This document shows positions 13,816-25,375 of a stretch of DNA of 64,000 nucleotides, in pieces. The notes beneath the pieces were generated by a model, which saw only the letters and a list, made by a program, of their open reading frames with translations, was not told where the DNA came from and made no database searches. Origin of the DNA: Tetranychus cinnabarinus (lineage: Eukaryota; Arthropoda; Arachnida; Trombidiformes; Tetranychidae); assembly GCA_022266195.1 (NCBI GenBank), contig WHVY01000006.1:4340001-4404000 (forward strand), read 5' to 3'. The position numbers and the translations under genes were made by a program. Position 1 is the stretch's first letter; the number at the start of each line of letters is the position of its first letter.

Positions 13816-13903
13816 TTTTCCTGAAATGATAAAAATTTGAAACATTTGAGTCATGACACAAGAAATTAAGCAATGATGAAACAAATATAAAACATGAATT
13901 TAC

Positions 13904-14100
13904 CTTGAAGTTTCAGTTGAACAATATTTACCTTTCTCTTCTTTTCAGAAATATTCGAATCTTGTAGGTTATCTGAAGAAAAAAGAACCATTAAACAAGA
14001 TAATCATAGCGTATGACATGGACATAAGTCAAGAATACTCACCGTTCAAGAATTAAAAACAAATTGTACTCGATAACAATTGAAATCCGTCGAGATTTAC
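13904..14100 (-). other. Candidate 5' untranslated exons of the RING/Tudor gene
   Basis: Upstream of the coding acceptor, the minus strand shows consensus splice sites: a donor after 14043 (GTGAGT), an acceptor before 13972 with a strong pyrimidine tract, and two alternative donors after 13932 and 13904 (both GTAAAT). These would form short non-coding leader exons with alternative 5' splice sites. No in-frame ATG is added. The transcription start is not visible. Confidence 0.4.
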
Positions 14101-17100
14101 ATCTCGAATTAACCTCTTAAACATAGATACTGGCTACTAAACATTTTAGAATTTAAATTTACTCGGAATATTCTATTTTGAGGGGGTGTTTATAAATTAC
14201 GCGAAAGGCATGAATACGCGGTTCAAGGAGCTTTTGTGCAAATGCCACCAAATAAATTGCTCATATTTTTATTCATGAAAATAAAAAATCGTTTAATTTT
14301 GAACGTTACATGAACATGAAGGTATTTTCTTGAACGCGCAGTAGTTTTGGTTTAGTGGTCGTAATGTCTAGGACTGATTTAAACGGGATTAGTGTCAATC
14401 GATAGAGCAAGTTTGTTAGAGACACTCTATGTTCACTAAGGTGTCAATGCAAAAATATTTAGTTATGACTTATATTTAGATAATGAAAATTAATGAGAAT
14501 ATTTCTGGCTTTTTTCGTTAGTACACCGTTAATTATTTTCGAGCGTCTTTCAGAAGGGAAGTACATAGAGTGTATGTCAGTAATTGCAGAGTGATTAGAA
14601 CTTTACTTTGACTTGTAATTTTTAAAATGACAACAATAAATGTCAATGAAGTTGCCATTTTTTATTCTGTCCAACATTTGAATCGAGAAGGCGAATAAGG
14701 TTACTCGGCTGATAATGCATTATTTTTGAAACAGTGATGTCACAATTAAGAATTAAAAAATCCATAATCTAGAATTAAATTGTTTGAAAGCTTTCTTATG
14801 ACTGGGCTAGTGTTGCATTGATCTGTTCGGTTGTTTTGTTCACAAAAATAGGAACTAACAACAATCTAGGGTCAGAACAAAACAAAACAAAATGTGTCTT
14901 TCATGTTACAAGATCAGGAAAAAACCAAATATTTCCCAATAAATGACACAATAAATGTATAAAGTAGTCCAAAAACATCAGATGGATTAAAGTTGTACCC
15001 TATTTCACCTAAAAACTGTTGATCAATCAAATTTTTTCTTTTTGAAAATATCGGAACAATACACTTCTAAACCGAATCGATGTGAAAAATTCAGTTATCA
15101 TTCATAAACGCACTGGTGTTTCGATTGTCACGAAATTGTGCCTTTAAGAGTGACTTTCTCATTTTGAAGCGCAAAGTCACGTTTCGAGTCAATACGGTGA
15201 GTTTGAGGTGTTATTCATTTATAAAGTTTCGTCACGCTGTTCAGTAATCCTCCTCTAAATACGATTCTTTGGTTAAGTTTCGTCCATTTTTAAGGCAAAT
15301 TCTTCAGATGCATGAATGACGATTTCATAAATTTCTTAGCAATTAAGTTTGTTTCAATGTTTAATTTGAGATTTTTTTCGAGTCAAATCAAATTTTATCA
15401 GAGCTTTTTACAATAAAACGATTTTTCGGCTGAATAGATCCCTTGGCAGTGTCGAGTTTTGAGAGGCATTTCTGTAGTCACAAAATGATGAATTTTTACA
15501 TAATGTTGTCATTCTAACTCCAGTAACATGGTCAATGTGTATAGTAAAGTGTAACAACGCACTAGCTAGTAAAATACAACGGAAATCATTCCAACGATCA
15601 ACTGACAACTCTCAAGCAGCCCACTTTATTATCATAGATATTGGATTGAATCGATCAATCTCTTAATTTTTGTTCTGATTGCTGTATTAATATGACGACC
15701 TTTTGAATCAATTATTTAAAATTCAACGTTGATTCGTAAAAAAATAATGCCTATCATGATCTGATACAGTGTGAATAGCCGCGAGTTATTAATAAGTTGC
15801 AACAAAAAACTTGAACAACCAGAAAAACCAGCCACTAAAGATAAATCCAGAGATATATCGACAGAAATCTTGAACATGAAAGGGCAAGAATCTCACAATT
15901 GTCAGATATTTACTCATTTGCTAAATAGTTGCTCAATAAATTGTTATCCGAATTTGTTTCCATTAGCATTTGTAAATGTTTCCTTTGCAAGCAGCTTATA
16001 ACACATTGTTTAACCTTCGTCTTTGCCTTCATCAAATCTATCAAATGTTTCACGTGAAATTATTGCTCTCAATTTTGATGAATACTCAGACTTATCAGCA
16101 GTTAATCACTGGAACAAGGGATAATAAAGAAACCACCAGCCTGTTGAACCATTTTTTGTCATATTTAAGACTTGCGTTTTCCAATTGATTTGTCTTCTAC
16201 GCCTTTACCAATCTGGTAGTCTTGGGAAGCTTAAAACCATCATCTTTATCATCTCACCAGCAATTTATCGATTATTTTATGTTGACCAACAAAATAGAAG
16301 CTCATCTTAATTTTTTTTAATTGGTAAGTTCAATTAAATTTTATAAAATCAACTAATCACCTAACAGTTTCAACATGATATCCAGTTGCTTAGCCAACAT
16401 TACCAACTCACCAATCAGCTGTTTCCCTTCTAATCTAGTCTACGTATCTACTTAAACTTGAGACGTGAAGAGTTGAAAAATGCAATTTTAATTGATTGTT
16501 TCTTGTTAAACCATTAACAATTTAATATCCATCTTGGTTTATACCAAGTAATTTTATACTCTTTTAATATTTATTATTGTTTCTTATTCTTCTGCAGTTT
16601 TCTTTGTTCTCACATATGGACAACTGTTGAAGTTGATATTGATCCAAGCTGTTGATTCTTTATTGAAAAATTGGCAACCATATCAAATTTACATTTTCAT
16701 CAAATTACTGTATTGTTAAACTGCTGGTATTCAAATTGATCTAGATCCTGGAATAATTCGGTTAACATTTTAAAAGCCAACACATCATTCAACTTGACAC
16801 CATCTCAATCGACCGGTTGTCTGTTAACATGAGTAAGAATCTATTGACTAATATTACCCAAATAGTCAATCATATTCCCATCCATTGCCTTGCTGCCTGT
16901 GTTAATGTTAACTTGTTGACTTTTACTGTGTCTTTATTTCTCATACCGTGTTTTGATTAATTTTGGTTATGTTTTATTTTATTTTTGGCCTTATTTTTTG
17001 ATCGTACGTACTGGTACAGTTACTCATAATCGATCTAAAATACCTGGTATGTTTATTTTTGATTTTTCTCATTGCATGCGGTTCTTTTGGTTTTATTTTG

Positions 17101-18204
17101 GTTTCTTTTGAATCTTCTATTGAATCTCTTGTAAGTCAATTCAAATTTATGGTTAATTTTTTGGATAAAAAAGACAACACCAATCATTCAAACTACACTC
17201 GTTTCCCCAACAAAATCAATGTTGTTACTACAATTATCTAATGCCATGTTCAGACAAATTCACACTTTGTCATCATCGTAAACATCATCATCTTTGCCAA
17301 AATTTGATTGATTGTGGTTTCCTATGAAGTCACCAGATGTTAACCCAGTAGTCTTCATGTAAACAAGTGACCATGATTTTATTGGGTTTTCTTACCTATT
17401 CAGTTCAACCCCAAAATGGTCAATCAATTAGATTAGCAGAATGTAAATAATTCATGCAACTCATGAGCATTCAAGAACAATCAATTGATTAGAAGCATAT
17501 TCAGGGAATAAGATCCAAAATTTTTGATTGCTGGCTCTTCTTTCAATGCTTACTCTATTAGTAATAACCACTTGAATTATATTATACTGAACTGCATCTT
17601 ATTCAATATTTTTGTAAAATAATATTTAGACATGTTAGACATCAATACTGGAAGACATTACTTATGACTGTATTTTATACATTTTTTCAATTTACTTATC
17701 ATCATCACCTGTTTTACGGTTAAATTTTTAGATTTGAACTCTTTTGTTTTCCAGTTGATCTTTCAGCTTGTTTTTTCTTATCTCATCTCATCTCCTAATT
17801 CAATTGATTTTAACCATGTTTACACTTTTGTTGAGATTGCCTCGTATTTCATGGTGATAGTGTTATCACCATCATCATGGTAATCATCACGTGAAAATAT
17901 TGACTCAGTATTTCAAATTTTTCCAAATAATTGATCATCCAATATTTACTCTAGCCAAGGCAAGTTTAAGTGAGACTTAAAGAGAGAGATTTCAGGAAAG
18001 CTGAAAAGAGTCTTGATTAACTTTCACAGTTGTTTTACTTGCTGTTAATGTTAGGTTTGACTTGATACTTGGTTTTCAATCCTTTCTTCATTAACCTTAT
18101 ATTCATAATTTCCTTCACAATTTCACAACCAACGCTTCAACCATTGTTTTACTAATAATTTTTCTGTTTTATTTTTTTCTTTGTTTTGCATTTTTCATCT
18201 TTAG
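14101..18204. other. Intergenic region without a recognised gene
   Basis: Four kilobases between the divergent Tudor and cytochrome b561 genes. No exon with a recognisable domain is seen; open frames are short and AT-driven. A short inverted motif (ACACTCTATGT near 14421 and its complement near 14564) stands out weakly. The right end probably contains promoter and non-coding 5' exon(s) of cytochrome b561, but I could not place them. Confidence 0.4.
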
Positions 18205-18239
18205 CTGAAATTAGCTCACCAGAAGAACTTGAAACACTC

Positions 18240-19488
18240 ATGCCTTCATCAAGTAATACTCAGGGATCTATGAATCCAGCCAACACCAAATTATTCAACA
18301 TAATCCTCTTGTTATCCCATTCTATTGGATCAATTATCATCCTGTTAATCATACTTTGGGTTAATAAACATCTTGGTGGCTTTGACTGGTCCATACCAGC
18401 AAAAGAGTTCAATTACCATCCACTTTTCATGGTTATTGGAATGGTTTACCTCTACGGTAATTCAATAATTTCCTACAGGATATTTCGAACCCTGGACAAG
18501 CCAAAATTGAAGATAATCCATACAATACTTCACGGTGGTTGTTTGATATTCACTGCTCTCGGATTGTTTGCTGTCATTGACTTCCATAATCGAGCCAATA
18601 TCGTCAACTTTTACTCACTTCATAGTTGGGTCGGTATATTTGCTGCCAGCGTCTACGCTCTACAATGGATTGGAAGTTTCTACGCATTCCTCTTTCCCGG
18701 AATCCCAGCCCAATATCGAGCTTTCCTTTTACCCTTTCACGTTAGAGGAGGACTCATTATCTTTACCATCTCTATCGGTAAGCTTGTTTACCCAAATTTT
18801 ACACATTTTTACGACATTAACTTTCAATATAATGGAGTAAAATATCAAAATGTCTTTTACATTTTCCATTTTCTAATATCTATTTTTTTCTTATATTTTT
18901 CTCCATCAAAGCTGCTTGTTTGACTGGATTAACTGAAAAGATTTTCTTCTCTGTTGGAAAGTAAGTTGCTACATTGAATAAACATTGTCGATGCTCCAAT
19001 AAAAATGAACACTTGATACACGGATGTTGTCTTTTGGATTGCTGTTGTCAGAAAATTTGTTTACTGGCAAACTGCGTTTGAACAATTTCAATCATGTTTA
19101 CAAACCGGTGTTAAAAAAAGTTGACAAAATTTAATCATCTTTTGTTTATTTAGTTTGGAGCAAGACAATGACATAATTAATCCAATAGAGTCTCTCAACC
19201 TACTCAATGTTTCCACTTACACCTTATAAACCTTTCTAAATAATTACTGCTCTATTTGTGTCAAAATCAATGAATTGTTGTGCTAATATTTGTTTCTTTT
19301 TTTCTTCCAGAGAAAATTATTCTGCATTGCCGCCCTCTGCTCTTTATGCAAATTTCATTGGAGTCTTAATCGTTCTTTTCGCAATCATTATTGGCTATCT
19401 TGTAACGGAATCAAATTTCGCTCGTAAACCTTTACCATCAGAGGGTAAAACGAGTAACCTTTCAATGGATTCACAAAGGCCTGAATAA
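18240..19488 (+). CDS. Cytochrome b561 family transmembrane ferric/ascorbate reductase
   Basis: Coding exons 18240-18777, 18912-18960 and 19311-19488 join in phase to 254 residues, the usual family size. The protein is a six-helix membrane protein that carries electrons from ascorbate across a membrane through two haems. The expected haem histidines are visible in NYHPLFM, ILHGG, SLHSWVG and PFHVRGG; SLHSW is the classic family motif and AACLTGLTEK matches the conserved start of helix 5. The ATG at 18240 is the first in the exon, whose acceptor ends at 18204; eleven sense codons precede the ATG, so a coding upstream exon cannot be excluded. The tail after the last helix is short and polar. 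It could act in vesicles (CYB561-like) or at the plasma membrane (duodenal type); the sequence alone does not decide. Confidence 0.9.
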
Positions 19489-21635
19489 TACATAAATATC
19501 TTTCATTGCTATGATGAAGATTAACCCTTAAAAATGGTTTTAATCCTGTTCAGTTGAATCACCTACTTAAGGGACTTGTTTTATCATTATAACAGTCAAT
19601 TATTGATAGATTTTATGATTAACCTGCGAAAAAAAATGTTACAAAAATCAAAAGTCTCTATTGATTGATGTTGTCTTTCCGTTTTCACTTGCTGTTACCC
19701 ACCTGATTTTGTGATTAAACCAGCCTCAATCCATGATGTATGGATGATTTGGTGATTAATGTGCTTGTTTCCATCCTCCAATCTTCCAAAGATAACAAAT
19801 ATTTCCAAGTCTGCATGAACTCCAACATTGGTACTCACACACCAGCGACATGTTTGATAATTTCAATTGTTTTAATTTAAAAATTATCTCTGTACATTTA
19901 ATCATCAATTACAATTGTCTTGTTTTACAGTCTATAACTTAAACATTGCTTTTCTGCCTAATATCTGTGATCTCACAAACTCACCCAATTCAGTATCTAT
20001 CTTTGTAACACAATTGTAAATGATTAAAGCCTGAAAAATGGCTATTAACTTGAAAAAGATTGAAATTATCTGCTAAATAAATTGCTATTAATCAACCTTT
20101 TTTCACATTTTTATCCTTGCATTGAATTTCAAAAAATCTGAACCCCATTCAATCATTCTTGATAAAATGTATTAAGCAATTCATATCTTTTAATGGTGAA
20201 AATATTTATTAAAAGATGGTTATCAGTCAATGAAGCTGATCATTTAATGGTTGAATAGAGCTAAATATGAATCTAATTTTCGTTGCAAGTCAAGATTTTA
20301 CTTGATTTGATCGTAAACCTTGGTAACCATGAGCTTTACAAAACACTTTTCAAGAAACACTTGTGATGATTGAAACAGTCACCTGATCAATATAAAAGAT
20401 TAATGTTAATATTAAAGATTTGAAGATGAAGCAAAATATATTTTAAGATATTACATAAAAGCCTAAGAAAAGGTTAAGAGTTTTGATTAAAACCCAAAAA
20501 AGATGATTTTCTGAGGTTCAATTTAAAAGTAATTATCAATATTTTTAACCAGATTTTCAATTTTCACTTGAGCCTACTTTACCTGAAATAACAAAGATAA
20601 CCAAACATTGTTGCTCCTTGAAACAAAACTAATTAGCCAAAACCTATTAGATAAATTGCAAGTAACAATTACTATTAATATCGTTAAGATGATCATTTAT
20701 TTTGATTAAAAGTTGACAGCAACAAAATATAATATCAAGGTAGAGTATAATTGGAATCGCAATTCAACTTGTATTTACTTTGTATCAACCTTAGTCTTAT
20801 ATTTGATTTAATCATTGTAAACATAATTATAAAGTGTTACTCTTGTAAGATTATATTTTTAAGGATTGTACAGGTTTAAGGATAGTTCATGACAATTCTG
20901 GGAGGAAAATTTACCGACTTAGGAAGTTGATTGGTTGAAGTACAATTCAACATTAAATCACAATTAAGTCTAGGAACATTCAATACTCTATTAATAGCTT
21001 TAATCATAATGATGGTAAAACAAAAGTGCAATTCATCTAATATCATCTTTACTTGGGCGCATTTTAATTAGCTAATTGTAATAAACTCCAAGAAATTGAG
21101 TTGATTGTTGTTCTCAACATTTATTGGTAAAAATATCAAAATTTCAGAAGGTTTTTATCAGACCTTTATGAAAAGGTATTAACATTTAAAGTAAATTAAA
21201 GTAACAATTTAAATTGAAAAATGCAAATCAAAAGATTGATTATTTTTGATTTCAATAATGAAAATGTCGAGAGAAGGTAATTGATCAATGTTTTTGTATA
21301 TTATTGGCATAATCATTAAAATTGAATGAAATCCTTTTGCTTTGATCTACTTCAATTAAATGTCAATTGTTTAGTAATGATATTTTAAACATTTGCCAAA
21401 ATTTGACTGTTAAATTGTATCGATTAACGATATAATTTTAATATGCTTGAAACAAAAACACTTGTGAATATAAGTATAAGCATAAGGACATTGAGTTGCT
21501 AATTATTTGTCGATGAAAATTATCACTGAGCTCATTTTTATTAATAAATGTAAACCATGTTATGAAATATTGAAATAAGAAACGCCATAAAAATAGAAAC
21601 CCAAATAGATTGAAAAATTTTAAAAGCATTGTTAG
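19489..21635. other. Intergenic region; 3' flank of cytochrome b561
   Basis: AT-rich DNA with no recognised gene. Polyadenylation-type hexamers occur at 20023-20028 (ATTAAA) and 20076-20081 (AATAAA), about 540-590 bases after the cytochrome stop. Nothing else is seen. Confidence 0.4.
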
Positions 21636-22077
21636 TCTAACAAGGGAAGGTTATGAATTGTAAAATCGATATTGAGATTTTATTGGTCGCTATGGGTACA
21701 TTAGCCCTTATGCCAAACTAATATAACGAAATTAGCGGCCACCTTTTCGATTTCGGCATTTTATCGCCTTGTTTCTAAAAAAATTTGTATGCTTTTCTAT
21801 GAGGATTTGAAAGTTCATTTTTCCAATTTTGAAATGTTGAAACAAAAACATATACTTTTTATTGCACAACCAAGCATTTATTAAATACTTTTTTTAAAAC
21901 AAATACAAATCCTCATAGAAACCCATGCAAATTTTTTTAGAAAAAAGGCGATCAAATGCCGAAATCGAAAAGGTGGCCGCTAATTTCGTTATATTAGTTT
22001 GAAATATGACCTAATGTACACATAGCGACCAATAAAATCTCAATATCGATTTTACAATTCGTGACCTTCCTTGTAAG
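21636..22077. mobile_element. Foldback (MITE-like) inverted repeat, 442 bp
   Basis: Two arms of about 175 bases (about 21636-21815 and 21905-22077) are near-perfect reverse complements, separated by roughly 90 bases of AT-rich loop. Matching blocks include the GC-richer AGCGGCCACC / GGTGGCCGCT and ATCGATATTGAGATTTTATT with its complement. GTTAG flanks both ends (21631-21635 and 22078-22082), which fits a 5-base target-site duplication. There is no coding capacity, so any movement would depend on a transposase supplied elsewhere. The structure is seen directly; calling it a transposable element is inference. Confidence 0.75.
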
Positions 22078-22082
22078 GTTAG

Positions 22083-22789
22083 GTGAACTGAATTTTTGGG
22101 TAACTTGCTACTGAATATTGAAGCTTGAGGCTGATTTTGAGTTGATCAAATGTTAATTTATCTAGATTATACATTTAGATAAAAACTGATTAACCAATTG
22201 TCCGAGAATCGAGGCAAGATTGTGACTTTTGAAACATTGCTCGATTCCAATCGACAAATGTCTCGAGATTTAGCTTTTCTGGTTCATATTTTGCCATTTA
22301 CAGAGCTGACTGCAATAGTAATCGACTTGGAAAGCGAGTTTTCCTATTTATTCAATAATTGTGAAGACAAGCAATTTAATAAGCAATTTAAGTCATAAGC
22401 AATATTTAATTTAAGCAAATGTTTTATATTTTTAACAATGATCTTTAATAAATATCATTATTAAACTGTATGTATTATGCTCTCATTATTTGGTTTATTG
22501 GATTAGCTTTTCCACGGATTTAAATTAATTCCTTTGATGGAGATATTATTGAATTTGCTTTACATTGTGGTAATTGAGAGTCACTTGGTTGTTAACTGTT
22601 TAAATAATGATTAATACCATTTAATCAGCAGCTACAGCTCTTAGTTCATTTGTACTTGATTGTAACTCCATGCGAAAGGTGAATGCCTGATATTAACATT
22701 AACACTTGAAGGCAATTTTTAGTTATGTTGTTGCTTATTTTCATGTTTTAACACCAAATGTATACATTCAATTGTTGTGGTGTTACTAA
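22083..22789. other. Spacer between two foldback repeats
   Basis: No supported gene. An open frame at about 22198-22398 has somewhat coding-like composition but no ATG at its start, no splice acceptor in front and no recognised domain. Confidence 0.3.
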
Positions 22790-25375
22790 GAAGACACAAT
22801 TGTCACATTCTGAAAATCGAATAGAAATTAATTTCTGACAAATTTCCACTCTTTTAGTTTGAAGAGACATGAAAACTGAATCCATTTGTATGCTTTAAAA
22901 GTTTCTCTGATCAAAGGTTTTCGAGATAATCGATTTCAAAGTTGAAACTTCGATTGCCTTTTGTGCCATTCTGGAAGCAGATTTTCTCATCAAACTTATT
23001 CTACTGATGAAACTTATGATGATCAACCATAAAATCCAACTATTTTGCGAAATAAAGTTTTCTCTTTTCTGTAAAACCGATACCTTTGATTTCCAGTTAA
23101 AGCGACAGCATTTTGTACCCGTAAGAGTTCGCCAGCTGAAACTTATTATCTGGCGACGAAAATTGCTGGTACACATCATGAATCAAATAATTTTTTCAAT
23201 TTATCAATAGTTCTCTTGTTTTTGTCCATTGACCTGAAAATTTTGAACACGAATATTTCGAGAATGGTTTCACCAACGATCCTCGTTGTTTCTTCAAACA
23301 TTAGATTTTGTTATTAGCTATAGCATTATATAACTGAAAATTGAATTAATATGAGCCAATTCATTTAATAATGAATATTCTGCTAACGGTCATAAGTAAC
23401 CATTTACCTTTGTTGATCTGGTATCAAACCAGACAACCAAACAAATACAATGTTATAACTTTTTTTGTGGTTTCTTGAATGATCTTAAATTTGAATGCAT
23501 AATAGAACATAATGTAATTTAATGTTTGGCCAAAGCATGGTGATTCTAGATGCTATCATTTTCAGGATACTGACGGTTAAAGTTTTAAGGCCAATGGTCA
23601 AAATCAAGCAAACTATCGATAAATTGAACAAAGTATTCTATTGCTAATGTGACCCAACAAATTTAGAAGCCAAATAATAAGTTTCAGTCAGCTAACTTTA
23701 ACGGGCACAGAATTATATCGCTTTAACTGAAAATCGAAGTTAGCTGTTTTGCAGAAAAGAGAAAACTTTATTTATCGAAATAAGTACATTTTATGGTTGA
23801 TTAGCATAAGTTTTACAAACAAAATAAGTTTGATGGACAAATCTGCTTCCAGAATGGCACAAAAGGCGATCGAAGTTTCAACTTTGAGCTCGATTTTATC
23901 GTGAACTGTTCATCAGAGAAACTTTTAAAACACACAAATAGATTCAGTTTCCATTTCTCTACAAACTAACAGAGTTTTTATGCGAAAGAAATTTATTTTT
24001 ACCCGATTTTTGCCCATGAGTGTCAATTGTGTTAATAATTTTAACATAAGTAATTCTGTTGTTGCTTAAAAGACACTATTAACACATTTATGCACATTTA
24101 TGCACAAATCGACACAAATACTGAGAGAAAAATGGGCAAAAACGGGTGAAAATAAACTTTTTTCGCATTTAGACTTAGTTGGTTTGTAGAGACATAAAAG
24201 GTGAGTCTACTTGTGTGATTTAAACGCTTCTCTGATCAATAGCGCTCAAGAAAATCGAGTTTAAAGTTGAAACTTCGATCGCCTTTTGTGTGGTTCTGGA
24301 AGCAGATTTGTCCATCAAACTTATTTTGTTTGTAAAACTTATGCTAATCAACCATAAAATGTACTTATTTCGATAAATAAAGTTTTCTCTTTTCTGCAAA
24401 ACAGCTAACTTCGATTTTCAGTTAAAGCGATATAATTCTGTGCCCGTTAAAGTTAGCTGACTGAAACTTATTATTTGGCTTCTAAATTTGTTGAGACACA
24501 TTAGCAAACGAATACTTTGTTCAATTTATCGTTATTTCTCTTGATTAAGGACTTTGATCTAAAAACTTTGAACATCAATATTTCGAGAATGGCATCAACA
24601 ACAATTCTCATTCTTTGGCCAAACATTAGATTTTGTTATGAGCTATATGACTGAAAATTTAATTAATATGAGCCAATTCATTCAATAAAGAATATTCCCT
24701 TAACACATAAGATTCGTGTTTGAGAAACCATTTAACTTTATAAAGCAACTCAAATCTGGTAACACAAGTGTAACAATACCACGAATTTGTCTGTAGAATC
24801 TTGACTAATTTAATTTTTCAGTATATTATAGTGCATAATGCTATCTAATGTTTGGTCAAAGAATGATCATTGTAGGTGATACCATTTTCGAAATATTGAG
24901 ATTCAAAGTTTTATGGCCAATGGCCAAAATCAAGAGAACTGTTCAAAGAATTAAAAAAATAATCAGTCCATGATGTGTGCCAGCACTTTTTATGGACCCA
25001 TAATAAGTTTAATCTGGTCAACTTTTACGGGTACTGAATGCGGGCTCTTTAAATGAAAATCAAAGTTATCGGTTTTACAGAAAAGAGAAAACTTTATTTC
25101 GCAAAATAGTTGGATTTTATGGTTGATCATCATACGTTACATCAGTAGAATAAGTTTGATGAGAAAATCTGCTTTCAGAATGGCACAAAAGGCAATCGAA
25201 GTTTCAACTTTGAACTCGATTTTCTCGAAAACCTTTGATCAGAGAAACTTTTAAAGCATACAAATGGATTCAGTTTTCATGTCTCTTCAAACCAAAAGAG
25301 TGGAAATTTGTCAGAAATTAATTTTTACCCGATTTTTACCGATTTGTTTTAACTTTTGCATAAATATGACAATTG
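22790..25375. mobile_element. Four-armed palindromic repeat, about 2.6 kb
   Basis: Four related segments of about 350-550 bases alternate in direction: forward from 22825, reverse ending near 24010, forward from about 24165, reverse ending near 25324. The outer two (for example 22828-23110 and its complement at 25030-25324) are nearly identical; the inner two share their own variants (for example GCTAACTTCGATTTTCAG and its complement). The whole is therefore a large palindrome centred near 24085, each half itself containing an inverted pair. Weaker similarity continues outwards through an AAAATCG block to CAATTGTCA on both sides. No transposase or other protein is encoded. It is probably a foldback-type element or its inverted duplication; boundaries are approximate. 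Confidence 0.7.

Noticed and set aside
14419..14575. Short inverted motif ACACTCTATGT / ACATAGAGTGT
   Set aside because: Only 11 bases and about 145 bases apart; too weak to call an element.
22198..22398. Open frame of 66 codons with somewhat coding-like composition
   Set aside because: No ATG at the start, no convincing splice acceptor and no recognised domain; could be a gene relic but cannot be supported.
22895..23210. Open frames within the palindromic repeat
   Set aside because: They occur on both strands because of the inverted structure and do not resemble a transposase.
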